Origin: Fidelibacterota bacterium
GTDB lineage: Bacteria; Fidelibacterota; Fidelibacteria; Fidelibacterales; Fidelibacteraceae
DNA: 64,000 nt
NCBI GenBank assembly: GCA_030156395.1
Contig: JASGMP010000002.1
Span: 18,183-82,182, forward strand
Reading direction: 5' to 3'
Part shown: positions 1-8,810 of the stretch, piece by piece
How the letters are laid out: each line of letters opens with the position of its first letter
How positions within the stretch are numbered: position 1 is the stretch's first letter
Notes under the pieces: generated by a model
Told to the model about the DNA's origin: nothing
What the model saw: only the letters and a program-made list of their open reading frames with translations
The model's database searches: none
Translations under genes and position numbers: made by a program

Positions 1-1224
1 GTTCACATCTGAAACCTGCGTACCGCTCCCCCGGGCGATGCGTTTCCGGCGACTGGCATTGATCACCTGTGGCATTTCCCGTTCTTGGAACGTCATAGAA
101 TTTAAGATAGCTTCCGTTCTAATGAAATGATTTTCATCAACTTGGACGTTTTTTAAGCGGCTGAAACCCGGGATCATCTCCATTAAAGACCCCAAGGGGC
201 CCATTTTTTTTACCATTTTAAGCTGTTTTTGAAAGTCGGTAAGTGTAAACTGATTCTTTCGAAGTTTTTGTTCCAGTTTTTCCGCTTCTTTTTCATCCAC
301 AGCCTCCTGAGCTTTTTCCACCAGCGAAACAATATCCCCTTTACCCAGGATCCGGTCGGCAAAACGGTCTGGATGAAAAGGTTCCAGATCCCCTGGTTTT
401 TCACCGGAAGATATGAATTTTACAGGTTTTCCTGTCACAGATTTAATCGAAAGTGCGGCACCGCCCCGGGTATCTCCGTCCATTTTTGTCAAAACCAGTC
501 CCGTCACGGAAAGCTGTTGATTAAACTCATGGGCAGAGTTCACTGCATCCTGTCCGATCATCCCATCTGCCACGAAAAGAATTTCACGGGGATGCAGGAA
601 ATTTTGGAGAGATTGCAGTTCGCCCATCATCTTTTCATCAATATGCAGTCGGCCAGCCGTATCCACAATCATCACATTGGTATTGCCCTGACGGGCTTTG
701 TCCATGGCATTCCGGCATATCGTCAAAGGATCCACGCCCTTTTCAGCATGTACGGGGATACCTGTCTCAATGCCCAGTTTCACAAGTTGATCAATGGCTG
801 CCGGTCTGTACACATCTGCAGCTACAAGTAAAGGCCTTTTCCCCGAGGACTTCAGATATAACCCCAGTTTGGCTGCCAGAGTGGTCTTGCCTGAACCCTG
901 CAGACCCACAAGCATCAACACGGCAGGAGGAAGTCCTCCAAGATTCAGGGGAACATATTCGTCACCTAAAATACGAATCAGTTCTTCATGGATAATTTTG
1001 ATAATTTGCTGACCGGGAGTAACACTCTTTAATACCCGGACACCCAGGGCTTTTTCCGTCACAGTCTGGATAAAATCACGGGCAACGGTAAAATTGACAT
1101 CCGCTTCCAAGAGAGTTCGGCGGATTTCCCGCATGGCATCCTGAATATTGGATTCCGTGATCGTTCCCTGACCCCGGAGCTTCTTTAGAACACCATCCAG
1201 ATTTTCACGCAGTTGTTCGAGCAT
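1..1224 (-). CDS. ffh: Signal recognition particle GTPase Ffh (3' end cut by window edge)
   Basis: Ffh binds 4.5S RNA and signal sequences and, with FtsY, targets nascent membrane and secreted proteins to the translocon. From the ATG at 1224 the minus strand gives 408 residues before the window ends: a helical N domain, then a G domain with P-loop GLQGSGKTTL (Lys near residue 113), DTAGR, TKMDGDTRGG and the GDLEPF closing loop, then the start of the methionine-rich M domain. Roughly 40 residues are missing relative to the usual length of about 450. The gap of 139 bp to the next gene upstream suggests its own promoter. Family identity is certain; only the C terminus is unseen. Confidence 0.97.
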   Translation of the reverse strand, partial: MLEQLRENLDGVLKKLRGQGTITESNIQDAMREIRRTLLEADVNFTVARDFIQTVTEKALGVRVLKSVTPGQQIIKIIHEELIRILGDEYVPLNLGGLPPAVLMLVGLQGSGKTTLAAKLGLYLKSSGKRPLLVAADVYRPAAIDQLVKLGIETGIPVHAEKGVDPLTICRNAMDKARQGNTNVMIVDTAGRLHIDEKMMGELQSLQNFLHPREILFVADGMIGQDAVNSAHEFNQQLSVTGLVLTKMDGDTRGGAALSIKSVTGKPVKFISSGEKPGDLEPFHPDRFADRILGKGDIVSLVEKAQEAVDEKEAEKLEQKLRKNQFTLTDFQKQLKMVKKMGPLGSLMEMIPGFSRLKNVQVDENHFIRTEAILNSMTFQEREMPQVINASRRKRIARGSGTQVSDVN

Positions 1225-1363
1225 CTTTCTCCCTTTTCAGCCCGGAAATATACAAAATCAATAGGCTTGCGTAAAGTATGATTTCCACACCCTGACTAAC
1301 TTTTCTACACATCTTATCACCTAATCTATAATCTGCCAACCCCAAAACCTTTTAAAAATGGGA

Positions 1364-1975
1364 TCAACTGATTTCATCCAGGAGTTTTTCAACTTCCTTG
1401 GCTTTTGTTGTCCGTCCGGCCCGTTTATAGCGCGTGATAGATTCTTCAAAATATTCGGCGGCTTTTTCCACGTTTCCTAGCATCTTCTGTTCCATTCCGG
1501 CCTCTCTCAGATAGAGAGCTGATTCTTCCCATCGGCCGTCATTTTTTAGGGCTTCTGCCATTTTTTCAAAATCAATATCCGATTCTTCACTGCCGGTACT
1601 GGGCGCCTTTCCTTCAAGTGCTCCTTCCAGAGACGGGATAAGTTTTTCATAAATGGCGGATTTTGCCTGAACATCATAAGCGCCTGCATCAATAAAGGAT
1701 TTGCGTATATCTATGGTTAGCTCACCGGTTAAGGCTATCACAGGAACCTTTTCATTAATCTTTTTCATAAGACGGAGAGTTTTAATGCCGTTAATACCCG
1801 GCAGGTTTTCATCCAGAAGTACGACATCCACCTCATTTGATTTTTCACGAAATATATCGATGGCAATTTCCCCTGTTTCCGCCTCCAAAAAACGAAAGCG
1901 ATCATTCCCCAGATAATCGATCAGGGTATCCCTGAGGAGTTTTTTGTCATCAACCAGTAATATTGTCTTTTGCAT
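1364..1975 (-). CDS. Response regulator receiver with helical (TPR-like) tail
   Basis: Residues 1-120 form a CheY-like receiver: VDDKK near the N terminus, phospho-acceptor Asp55 in LLDENLPG, the LTGE switch position and the QAKSA lysine. The following 80 residues carry no DNA-binding or enzymatic output; they are helical, with tetratricopeptide-like phrases (GRWEESALYLREAG, GNVEKAAEYFEES). This suggests a protein-interaction output. It is the last gene of a minus-strand signalling operon, 9 bp after the receiver-kinase gene, and an AGGAGA ribosome site precedes the ATG at 1975. The likely role, inferred, is as the phosphorylation target of that kinase. The partner of the tail is unknown. Confidence 0.85.
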   Translation of the reverse strand: MQKTILLVDDKKLLRDTLIDYLGNDRFRFLEAETGEIAIDIFREKSNEVDVVLLDENLPGINGIKTLRLMKKINEKVPVIALTGELTIDIRKSFIDAGAYDVQAKSAIYEKLIPSLEGALEGKAPSTGSEESDIDFEKMAEALKNDGRWEESALYLREAGMEQKMLGNVEKAAEYFEESITRYKRAGRTTKAKEVEKLLDEIS

Positions 1976-1984
1976 TTCTATCTC

Positions 1985-3199
1985 CTATGATTCAATATTC
2001 TTAAAGGACACGGTGAAAGTTGTTCCCACATTTTCCTTACTTTTCACCGAAATGGTTCCTCCTGAATTCTCAACAGCTTTCCGGCAAATCAACAGCCCTA
2101 AACCGGTACCGGTCGTGGATTTCCACCGGGTATAATCAGGTCGCCAGATTTTATCAATCACCTCCTCGGGGATACCGCAACCTGTATCTTCCACTTCGGC
2201 AATAACCTGACCTCCCTTCCGGCGGGTCCGGAGGGTGAGGGTCCCCTTGCCCTCCATCGCCTTGTAGGCATTTTCAATCAGATTGAGAAAGACCCGTAAT
2301 AAATCCTCTTCCGAAGCGGAAATATACAACGGTTCATCGGCAAAATCCTCCTGAACCGTTACTTCCGGATTCTCATGGACCTTGGATTCGGCAAAAACCC
2401 GAATAGCCGATTGTATAATTTGAGTCAGATCCACTTTTTTCTCATGGGTTTTATCAATTGAAATGGCATTCCCCAGATGTTTCAGTTTTTCTCCCAGTTC
2501 CTTAAAAAATTTCATGAGGTCAATGATACCTGAAATACGTTCATCGCTCTCATTGGCCAGTTCATTCATTTTACGCACTTCATCAATGAGCTGTTCTGCT
2601 TTTACATCACCTGTTTCAGGATTCACACGAGCATTAACCCGGGTACTGCTGATTTCCTGAAGCTGATTAATTTTTCGCCGGAGGGTTTGAAGCCGAAGCA
2701 TGAGGGATCCATAATACGACCCGGACATATCGTGTCCTACACTTTTGACAATCAACTGGGATTCTTCAATGGCTTTTTGCCGCTCTTTCCGCAGCTCTTC
2801 ATTTAACAGCCGTTCACTCTGCCAGTCAAAACCCCGCTTGATCCGTTTGACAAATTCATCGGGAAACTCGACAACTGCCGGTTTCTGAATAAAATCCCGG
2901 GCTCCGTATTGCAGAGAATCTACGGCGTTTTCAATGGTGATCTCACCTGTCAGAACAATGATATAGTTCCGATTGATCAAAGAGCGTTTGTTCAGTTCAT
3001 GAAGGACTTCAATACCACTCATGCCAGGCATTTTCAGGTCAAGGAGGACAACCCGGTATTCAGAACTTTCCAGTCTCCGGATGGCTTCTGTACCGTCCAG
3101 GACATATTCAACCTTCCAGTTTTCATCTTCCAACAGGTCAACGATACTTTCACAAAAGGCCTGACTGTCATCTACAATCAGAAGGTCACTGTCAAACAT
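1985..3199 (-). CDS. Hybrid receiver-histidine kinase
   Basis: A receiver domain (residues 1-120, acceptor Asp54 in LLDLKMPG) is fused to a soluble histidine kinase. The likely phospho-acceptor is His156 in SVGHDMSG, followed by a long helical dimerisation region and a complete HATPase domain (NLIENAYKAM, VEDTGCGIP, TGTGLGLLI). There is no membrane segment. The ATG at 3199 is preferred over GTG at 3205 because GGAGG sits five bases before it. The gene overlaps the upstream GAF gene by 8 bp, so the two are translationally coupled. An N-terminal receiver implies that the kinase responds to another phospho-donor. It is the only intact kinase in this cluster. Confidence 0.88.
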   Translation of the reverse strand: MFDSDLLIVDDSQAFCESIVDLLEDENWKVEYVLDGTEAIRRLESSEYRVVLLDLKMPGMSGIEVLHELNKRSLINRNYIIVLTGEITIENAVDSLQYGARDFIQKPAVVEFPDEFVKRIKRGFDWQSERLLNEELRKERQKAIEESQLIVKSVGHDMSGSYYGSLMLRLQTLRRKINQLQEISSTRVNARVNPETGDVKAEQLIDEVRKMNELANESDERISGIIDLMKFFKELGEKLKHLGNAISIDKTHEKKVDLTQIIQSAIRVFAESKVHENPEVTVQEDFADEPLYISASEEDLLRVFLNLIENAYKAMEGKGTLTLRTRRKGGQVIAEVEDTGCGIPEEVIDKIWRPDYTRWKSTTGTGLGLLICRKAVENSGGTISVKSKENVGTTFTVSFKNIES

Positions 3200-5000
3200 T
3201 TTCACCTCCGGCAGGAATACAGATGGTAATCGAGACCCCGTTTTTTTCGGGTTTTAAATTTATTATTCCCTGATAATTATTGTGAACAATTTCTTTGGCT
3301 ACGGTAAACATAAACTGCTGGGGAGTTACCACTTCGCTGCCGTCCGGCAACATAGAAATGGCCGATCCAAACGCCTGCATGGATACGTTATCTTCTGAAA
3401 TAATATGGGTCTTGATCATCTGGGATTTTTGATCGTATGTCACTTCAATATGAATAAAACCGTTATAGTGCTGCAATTGAGAAATGGCAATCAGGAGGAG
3501 ATTGATCACCACTTCCATCATCTCGTTCGGTTCTACAATAACTTTTGGTATGGCCTTCTCAGCCTGGCGGTCCCTGTAGACTGTAATTTTCTTCCGAATG
3601 ATCTCATCGCTGAGAAAAAGAAGACTTTCGTCAATAATATCACTCCAGGTTTTCCGGACTTTTAAAAATCCTGCTTTGGTTGAAAATTCCTGTAAAACCT
3701 TGATGCCACTGGCGACTTCTGTAAGTTTTTCTTCGATCACTCCCAGGCGTTTTAAAAAATCTTCCGGATTCAGAGTTTTCTTCCTTTTAATTATCCGCTT
3801 CAGGTTCAGTACATTGAGCTGGGCTGTCGTCAGGGGATTGATGACCTCATTGGGCAGGCGAATTGCCATGGTACCAAGAGCTGTCAATCGCTGAGTTTTA
3901 AACATTTGAATGGCAGAGGTTTTCATACTTTCCAGATATTGGAGATTTTCGATGGCAACTGCCAGCATATCGGCAAGGACGGCAATATACTTTTCATCAT
4001 CTTCTGAAAAAATAGTTTCATCACCAGGATATTTGGCAATTTTATTATAAAGTTTAATGCATCCAATGACATCACTCTTCATGGCGATGGGACTCCCCAG
4101 AAAAGCCAGGCGATCACCATGTTTCAGATTCCGTTTCATCTGGGACCTATATTTTCCTTTATACTTTGGAAAAGTGAGGACATTATTCAGGCGGATGATG
4201 CGATTTTCCTCTACCAGAGTCCCTGTGAGCCCTTCACCAATTTTATGCTCCGCTTTATTGATCAGATCTTTGGGGATACCATGGCCTGCTCTTAAGACGA
4301 GGACATTTCCGGTTTTTTCCTTCAGGAGGTAAATTTCACTGGTTTCAGCCGAAAAAGTCCGTGTTGCAGCTTCAGCCACAAAATTCAAAAGATCCGTCTG
4401 GTTATAGTGGGTATGCAGGCGTGTGCCGAATTCCATCAGCAGTTTAAAATAATCGGCTTTTTTCCTTTCCTGCAGGTAATGGTAACTGTTTTCCAGGGCA
4501 ATACTGATATATCCTGCAATGTGAATTAAAAGGTCCTGATGTGTCTCATCAAAATTATACTCATTGCTGGATGCCCGGATCACACCGTAAAAGCGGCCAC
4601 TTTTAGATACAATGGGAACGGCCAGATATGATTTGGCAATCCGGCGGTCACCATCCGAAAATTTGTTGATCCAGTTGATCTCCTTCCCGTGCTCTTTTTT
4701 CAAATCATCTACAGATTTCTGGTCAAAATCTTGAATCAACAAGGGTTTCTGAAATTTAAAAACCCATCCTGTAAGTCCTTCCCCCCGGCTGTACCGAATT
4801 ACTTCGGTATTTTGAACCTGCTGACTTGTGGTTTCGGCCAGTTCAATACAATCCGTCCCTTCATTATACAGAAAAATCGTACATCCTTTGGCATTCAGTA
4901 TTCGGGAAATCTGCTCCACACTTTTGCGGAGAATCTCCTCCGGTTCAAGTTCCGTAAAAATATTCATCAGTCCTTTTAACTGGGAAATAGATAATTCCAT
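3192..5000 (-). CDS. Dual-GAF protein with degenerate histidine kinase module
   Basis: Two GAF sensor domains (about residues 10-175 and 190-350) precede a region that aligns with HisKA plus HATPase but has lost key residues. The H-box reads LPNEVINPLT where LxHEINNPL is expected, so the phospho-acceptor His is Asn384. The N-box reads NLLLIAIS instead of NLLxNAxxA, and the G1 box lacks the DxGxG pattern. It is therefore probably not an active kinase but a ligand-sensing regulator or scaffold. There is no signal peptide or membrane segment. It lies 22 bp downstream of the TPR gene and overlaps the receiver-kinase gene by 8 bp. The domain assignment is confident; loss of activity is inferred from residues. 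Confidence 0.85.
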   Translation of the reverse strand: MELSISQLKGLMNIFTELEPEEILRKSVEQISRILNAKGCTIFLYNEGTDCIELAETTSQQVQNTEVIRYSRGEGLTGWVFKFQKPLLIQDFDQKSVDDLKKEHGKEINWINKFSDGDRRIAKSYLAVPIVSKSGRFYGVIRASSNEYNFDETHQDLLIHIAGYISIALENSYHYLQERKKADYFKLLMEFGTRLHTHYNQTDLLNFVAEAATRTFSAETSEIYLLKEKTGNVLVLRAGHGIPKDLINKAEHKIGEGLTGTLVEENRIIRLNNVLTFPKYKGKYRSQMKRNLKHGDRLAFLGSPIAMKSDVIGCIKLYNKIAKYPGDETIFSEDDEKYIAVLADMLAVAIENLQYLESMKTSAIQMFKTQRLTALGTMAIRLPNEVINPLTTAQLNVLNLKRIIKRKKTLNPEDFLKRLGVIEEKLTEVASGIKVLQEFSTKAGFLKVRKTWSDIIDESLLFLSDEIIRKKITVYRDRQAEKAIPKVIVEPNEMMEVVINLLLIAISQLQHYNGFIHIEVTYDQKSQMIKTHIISEDNVSMQAFGSAISMLPDGSEVVTPQQFMFTVAKEIVHNNYQGIINLKPEKNGVSITICIPAGGENV

Positions 5001-5022
5001 AGATATCCTAACCTTTTGTAAA

Positions 5023-6585
5023 TCAGGGATTATTTTGAGTCATTTTCAACCAGGCAGTGGCCTCCTGATTGCCGGGATCTATTTTAAGAGCCTGTTGCCA
5101 ATATTTTCGCGCTTCATCAGGACTGGATTGTTCCCATTTCAGGATGCCCAGAGCAATCAGGGCTTCAGAGAGATTGGGATTGGTTTCCAGCGCTTTCATA
5201 TAATAGGTTTCTGCCAATAAGGGCTTATTTTGGGTCAGATAGTATTTACCAAGCCAGTAATTTCCCCAGCTTATCCAGTGATAGGAATCAGGGTTGATAT
5301 CCAGGGCATTTCGGAAAGCCCGTGTTGATTCACGGAACAACTCCTTATTTTTTAAAATTTCAGCTTGAACATAATACGCAGCTGGTAGCCAGAAAGAAAT
5401 GTTGTAAGCTCTGTTATTGCGGCGGTACACTTGGGACCAGTAAACGGATGCCCGGGCTACGTCAAATGTATGCCAGTAGGCTTTTCCCAGGAGGAACCGG
5501 GCTTCTGTATGATCCGGATCCAGACGGATAACTTCTTCAAGGTGTCGGATGGCGTATGTATACTGCTTCTGGTCCATGTAAATTTGTCCAAGACTCAAAT
5601 AGAGTTTAGGTGAACGACTGTTTCGGGTAATAGCTTTTTGATAATAGGTTTTTGCCGTTTCATTGTAACCCCGTTGCCAAGCGATTTTACCCAATCCCTC
5701 ATAGGCATCAGGATGGGAAGGATTTAATTGAATGACTTCTTCATACAGGGATTGGGCACTGTCGATCCTGCCGGTCTCCATCAACAAACCAGCCAGATTC
5801 AGTCTGGCCGGTACATTCCGGGGATCCAAAAGAAGTATTTCAGCATAAGCCCCGAACGCTTGCTCATACAAACCAAGTTGCTGATAGATTTCTCCAGCCT
5901 TAGACCAGTAGCGGGCATTCCGGGGGCTTAATCTCAGGGCTTCCAGAATCGCATCTCTGGCGGATGGATAATTTTTCTGTGCTTCCATATACAAAGAGAG
6001 ATAATAATGGAGTTCCGGGTCATCCGGATAATGCATAAGGGCTTTATCCAAGCGTATTTTCACTGTCTGCCAGTCTTCCTCCTTCACCGCCATTTCAACC
6101 CGTTGCCGTTCACTCATACGGTCCACCGGGACCGGCATTTCATCCAGGCGGGATTCAAGGGATTCAATTCTTCGGCGATATGCCTCGATTTCCCGCAAAA
6201 TGTCTTCTGATGTCTTGGGTGGTGCAGTTTCTGCCTGCTTCAGATCTTTTTCCATATCCTGAATAAAGGACCGGATCTTTTTCCACTGTTCCACCATTTT
6301 TTTATACTCTGCCTGGGTCTTGGCAGATGACTCCGTGTCGCCTAAAACCCGGATTTTTTTCGCATCCTGTTTTAACATGTTCAATATGCGGGTGATAGTA
6401 ACTTTTTCCTTACTGTCTGGTGGGTAGTTTTCCACTTTTTTGGAAAAAGAAACTGCTTCCTGATATAAAGTTTTGAGGGCGGTGGTCATCTGTTCGGTCG
6501 TCACAGCATACGCCTGGGTTATAAAAAAGAGGGATAAAATCATCCCCAAATATCCGGTACGGCGAAAAACAGAATTTTTAATCAT
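5023..6585 (-). CDS. Exported tetratricopeptide repeat protein
   Basis: The N terminus is a classical Sec signal (hydrophobic stretch about residues 12-25, AYA-type cleavage site near 27). A helical, charged region to about residue 150 with coiled-coil character follows, then roughly ten TPR units up to residue 515 (for example LHYYLSLYMEAQKNYPSARD and PDAYEGLGKIAWQRGY). TPR arrays bind protein partners; here it would act in the periplasm. It is the first gene of the signalling operon, 22 bp before the GAF gene, so it may relay an envelope state, but no transmembrane link is seen in the following genes. The specific function is not recognised. Confidence 0.85.
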   Translation of the reverse strand: MIKNSVFRRTGYLGMILSLFFITQAYAVTTEQMTTALKTLYQEAVSFSKKVENYPPDSKEKVTITRILNMLKQDAKKIRVLGDTESSAKTQAEYKKMVEQWKKIRSFIQDMEKDLKQAETAPPKTSEDILREIEAYRRRIESLESRLDEMPVPVDRMSERQRVEMAVKEEDWQTVKIRLDKALMHYPDDPELHYYLSLYMEAQKNYPSARDAILEALRLSPRNARYWSKAGEIYQQLGLYEQAFGAYAEILLLDPRNVPARLNLAGLLMETGRIDSAQSLYEEVIQLNPSHPDAYEGLGKIAWQRGYNETAKTYYQKAITRNSRSPKLYLSLGQIYMDQKQYTYAIRHLEEVIRLDPDHTEARFLLGKAYWHTFDVARASVYWSQVYRRNNRAYNISFWLPAAYYVQAEILKNKELFRESTRAFRNALDINPDSYHWISWGNYWLGKYYLTQNKPLLAETYYMKALETNPNLSEALIALGILKWEQSSPDEARKYWQQALKIDPGNQEATAWLKMTQNNP

Positions 6586-6988
6586 TGGTTTTATCCTGTC
6601 TGTGTGAACAAATACTGGAAGTCATGATAAAACATATTAAATAAATTATCTCATCATTTCAAGGAAATAGAAAAGGATAAAAGAGAAGACACTTTAAAAG
6701 AAAAAATAGTTTTACTCGTCTGGCGAATCAAGGGACATCTTGAATGAAAGGGATAGCCCAACGAAACACAGATATTACATTACAAAAGATGTTTCCGGAT
6801 TGGTAGTACCTTTTTATACGTGGGAATTTTCGCGGCATCACCCCATTTATCACAGAAGGCAAAAAAGTGTACGTTTATCCCGTCTGCTTTTTCTATATAA
6901 GTCCCTAAATGATTCATGTAAGTTATTCACGGAAAATATGATTGCAGTTTGTCTGTAAAATGTTACTACTGCTTCATCGAATTCCTAT
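6586..6988. other. Intergenic region, no supported gene
   Basis: These 403 bp lie between the start of the TPR gene and the stop of mdh, both on the minus strand. The operon promoter for the TPR gene must be here. The stretch is AT-rich, and I see no strong hairpin, RNA-gene fold or repeat shared with the other islands. A 72-codon plus-strand frame (6740-6958) starts at TTG without a ribosome site and resembles nothing. Confidence 0.5.
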
Positions 6989-7957
6989 TCAAAGTAAATT
7001 CAATTTTTGCATATTGGTTATAAGACTTTTTACCTGTAGGGCAGAGGACTGGAAAGCATTTTTTTCGTCGGGGCTAAGTTGAATTTCCACAACCTTTATC
7101 ACACCAGATTGGGCTAGGACAGCCGGAACGCCCATATACAGATCATGAAGGCCATATTCGCCCTGAAGATAGGCACAAACTGGTAAAAGACGATGCTCAT
7201 CCCGAAGAATACTTTCTGCCATGGCAACTGCTGCAGAAGCAGGAGAATAGAAGGCAGATCCAGACTTCAGGAGTCCAACAATTTCCCCACCTGCCATACG
7301 GGTTCTTTCCACCATGGTTTGCATCATATGCTGTGCTTTATTTTCATCCCCATATTTTTGAATCAATAAATCCATAACCGGAACTCCGTGGACATTTGCC
7401 GAGTAAACCAGAGGTACCATAGAATCGCCGTGGCCTCCTAAAACCATTGCGTTTACATCCTTGACACTTATACTCAGTTCTTGTGCAATAAATGTACAAA
7501 AACGTGAACTATCCAAAACACCTGCTTGTCCCATCACCCGATTAACGGGAAACTCTGATACTTTTTGAAAAAGCATTACCATAGCATCCAGAGGATTTGA
7601 AATAAGAATGACAATGGCTTCAGGGGCATATTGGCGGATATTTTCAGCAACAGACCTTATAATTTTACTGTTAACTGTTAAGAGATCATCACGGCTCATT
7701 CCGGGTTTTCGGGGGACACCCGCTGTTACAATCACCAGATCTGCACCCTGAATATCCTCATAGGTGTTGGTTCCCTGGATGGAGACATCAAACCCGTCGA
7801 TTCGGGATGCTTCCTGTACATCCAATGCTTTCCCCTGTGGTAAATCTTTGACAATGTCATATAGAATCACATTTCCCAGATGACGTAAAGCTATCAGGTG
7901 ACTGATGACAGTCCCGATTTGCCCGGCACCGATAATCGCAATTTTGGGTCTGGACAT
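6989..7957 (-). CDS. mdh: Malate dehydrogenase (LDH-like type)
   Basis: This enzyme interconverts malate and oxaloacetate with NAD(H) in the TCA cycle. The 322-residue frame starts at ATG 7957, six bases after an AAGGAAGG ribosome site; a longer upstream extension has no such site. The NAD-binding motif GAGQIGTV is at the N terminus. [14 protein letters not shown] carries the substrate-loop Arg typical of malate rather than lactate enzymes, and [10 protein letters not shown] contains the catalytic His. Length and motifs fit the homotetrameric LDH-like MDH group found in FCB bacteria. It appears to be a single-gene unit, separated from rpmA by that operon's terminator. Confidence 0.95.
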   Translation of the reverse strand: MSRPKIAIIGAGQIGTVISHLIALRHLGNVILYDIVKDLPQGKALDVQEASRIDGFDVSIQGTNTYEDIQGADLVIVTAGVPRKPGMSRDDLLTVNSKIIRSVAENIRQYAPEAIVILISNPLDAMVMLFQKVSEFPVNRVMGQAGVLDSSRFCTFIAQELSISVKDVNAMVLGGHGDSMVPLVYSANVHGVPVMDLLIQKYGDENKAQHMMQTMVERTRMAGGEIVGLLKSGSAFYSPASAAVAMAESILRDEHRLLPVCAYLQGEYGLHDLYMGVPAVLAQSGVIKVVEIQLSPDEKNAFQSSALQVKSLITNMQKLNLL

Positions 7958-8086
7958 CCTATACCTTCCTTTCACGTTATCAAGCAATGTAAAAAATTTT
8001 AGAGAAGAGAAGAATGGGAGATTGGCATCTTGATACAATCTTTTGACGGGTAAAGGGACAAATAGCTGCATGATTTAGGGAGGAAA

Positions 8087-8114
8087 AATAAAAAAAGCCT
8101 GCTTTCGCAGGCTT
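8087..8114 (-). terminator. Rho-independent terminator of rplU-rpmA
   Basis: A stem of AAGCCTGC paired with GCAGGCTT around a four-base loop (8095-8114) is followed on the minus strand by a run of six T (8091-8096), then ATT. It lies about 25 bp after the rpmA stop. Confidence 0.9.
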
Positions 8115-8139
8115 CAGAAAAAAGAATCTATGAAAAAAG

Positions 8140-8391
8140 TCAGTTCGGCAGGATATTGATTTTCTTACGCCCCGCAGAATTTGTGAATTTCACAAATCCG
8201 TCTGCAGTGGCGAAAATCGTATCATCCCCGCCGCGTCCTGCATTTTCACCGGGCCAGAATTTTGTTCCACGCTGACGGACAATGATCGTTCCGGCTGTGA
8301 CGAATTCACCACCGTAACGCTTCACTCCCAGGTACTTGGGGTTGCTGTCCCGACCGTTCTTGGTACTTCCTAATCCTTTTTTATGTGCCAT
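8140..8391 (-). CDS. rpmA: 50S ribosomal protein L27
   Basis: L27 is a component of the large subunit that reaches towards the peptidyl-transferase centre. The 83-residue protein begins [17 protein letters not shown] and contains the family signature [19 protein letters not shown]. It has no N-terminal extension of the Firmicutes type that needs proteolytic removal. It follows rplU by 13 bp, the usual rplU-rpmA order, and is followed by a strong terminator. Confidence 0.98.
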   Translation of the reverse strand: MAHKKGLGSTKNGRDSNPKYLGVKRYGGEFVTAGTIIVRQRGTKFWPGENAGRGGDDTIFATADGFVKFTNSAGRKKINILPN

Positions 8392-8404
8392 AATAAATTC
8401 TCCC

Positions 8405-8719
8405 CTAAGCCACAGCGATATCGTCTATTTTCACCAGAGTGTAATCCTGGCGATGTCCGTTCTTGGATTTAAACCGTTTGCGTCGCTTCTTTTTGAAAAC
8501 AATAATCTTTTTATCCCGGCCGTGATTCACAACCGTTGCCTTGACAGAAGCTTTATCAACATACGGTGCGCCGACTTTTACTTCCCCGTCTGATTCCAAA
8601 AACATAACGGAATCAAAAGCCAATTCTGCTCCGGCATCCACTGCCTGAAGGGGAATTTTTACTTCTTCGCCGGGCTCTACCTTGTATTGTTTGCCAGATA
8701 TTTCTACAATCGCGTACAT
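8405..8719 (-). CDS. rplU: 50S ribosomal protein L21
   Basis: L21 binds 23S rRNA in the large subunit. The 104-residue frame begins [18 protein letters not shown] and ends with the basic block [19 protein letters not shown] typical of L21. A ribosome site (GGAGGATC region) precedes the ATG at 8719, and a near-consensus promoter lies 33-61 bp upstream. It is first in the rplU-rpmA operon. Confidence 0.98.
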   Translation of the reverse strand: MYAIVEISGKQYKVEPGEEVKIPLQAVDAGAELAFDSVMFLESDGEVKVGAPYVDKASVKATVVNHGRDKKIIVFKKKRRKRFKSKNGHRQDYTLVKIDDIAVA

Positions 8720-8751
8720 CCTTTAGATCCTCCAGATTTCATAAGCTTATA

Positions 8752-8780
8752 AAATTACACACAGAAAAACCGGATGTCAA
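8752..8780 (-). promoter_or_regulatory. Sigma-70-type promoter for rplU-rpmA
   Basis: On the minus strand a perfect -35 box TTGACA (8775-8780) is followed after 17 bases by TAATTT (8752-8757), about 33 bp before the rplU start. Spacing and placement fit a housekeeping promoter. No start-site data are available. Confidence 0.6.
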
Positions 8781-8810
8781 AGAAATTTTAATCTATCCCC
8801 GCAAAGTCTT

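Noticed and set aside
6740..6958. A 72-codon plus-strand frame in the gap before mdh
   Set aside because: It begins at TTG with no ribosome site, has no family-like pattern and lies in AT-rich upstream sequence.
7958..8071. Extended N terminus for malate dehydrogenase
   Set aside because: The 38 extra residues do not belong to the family and ATG 7957 has a strong ribosome site.
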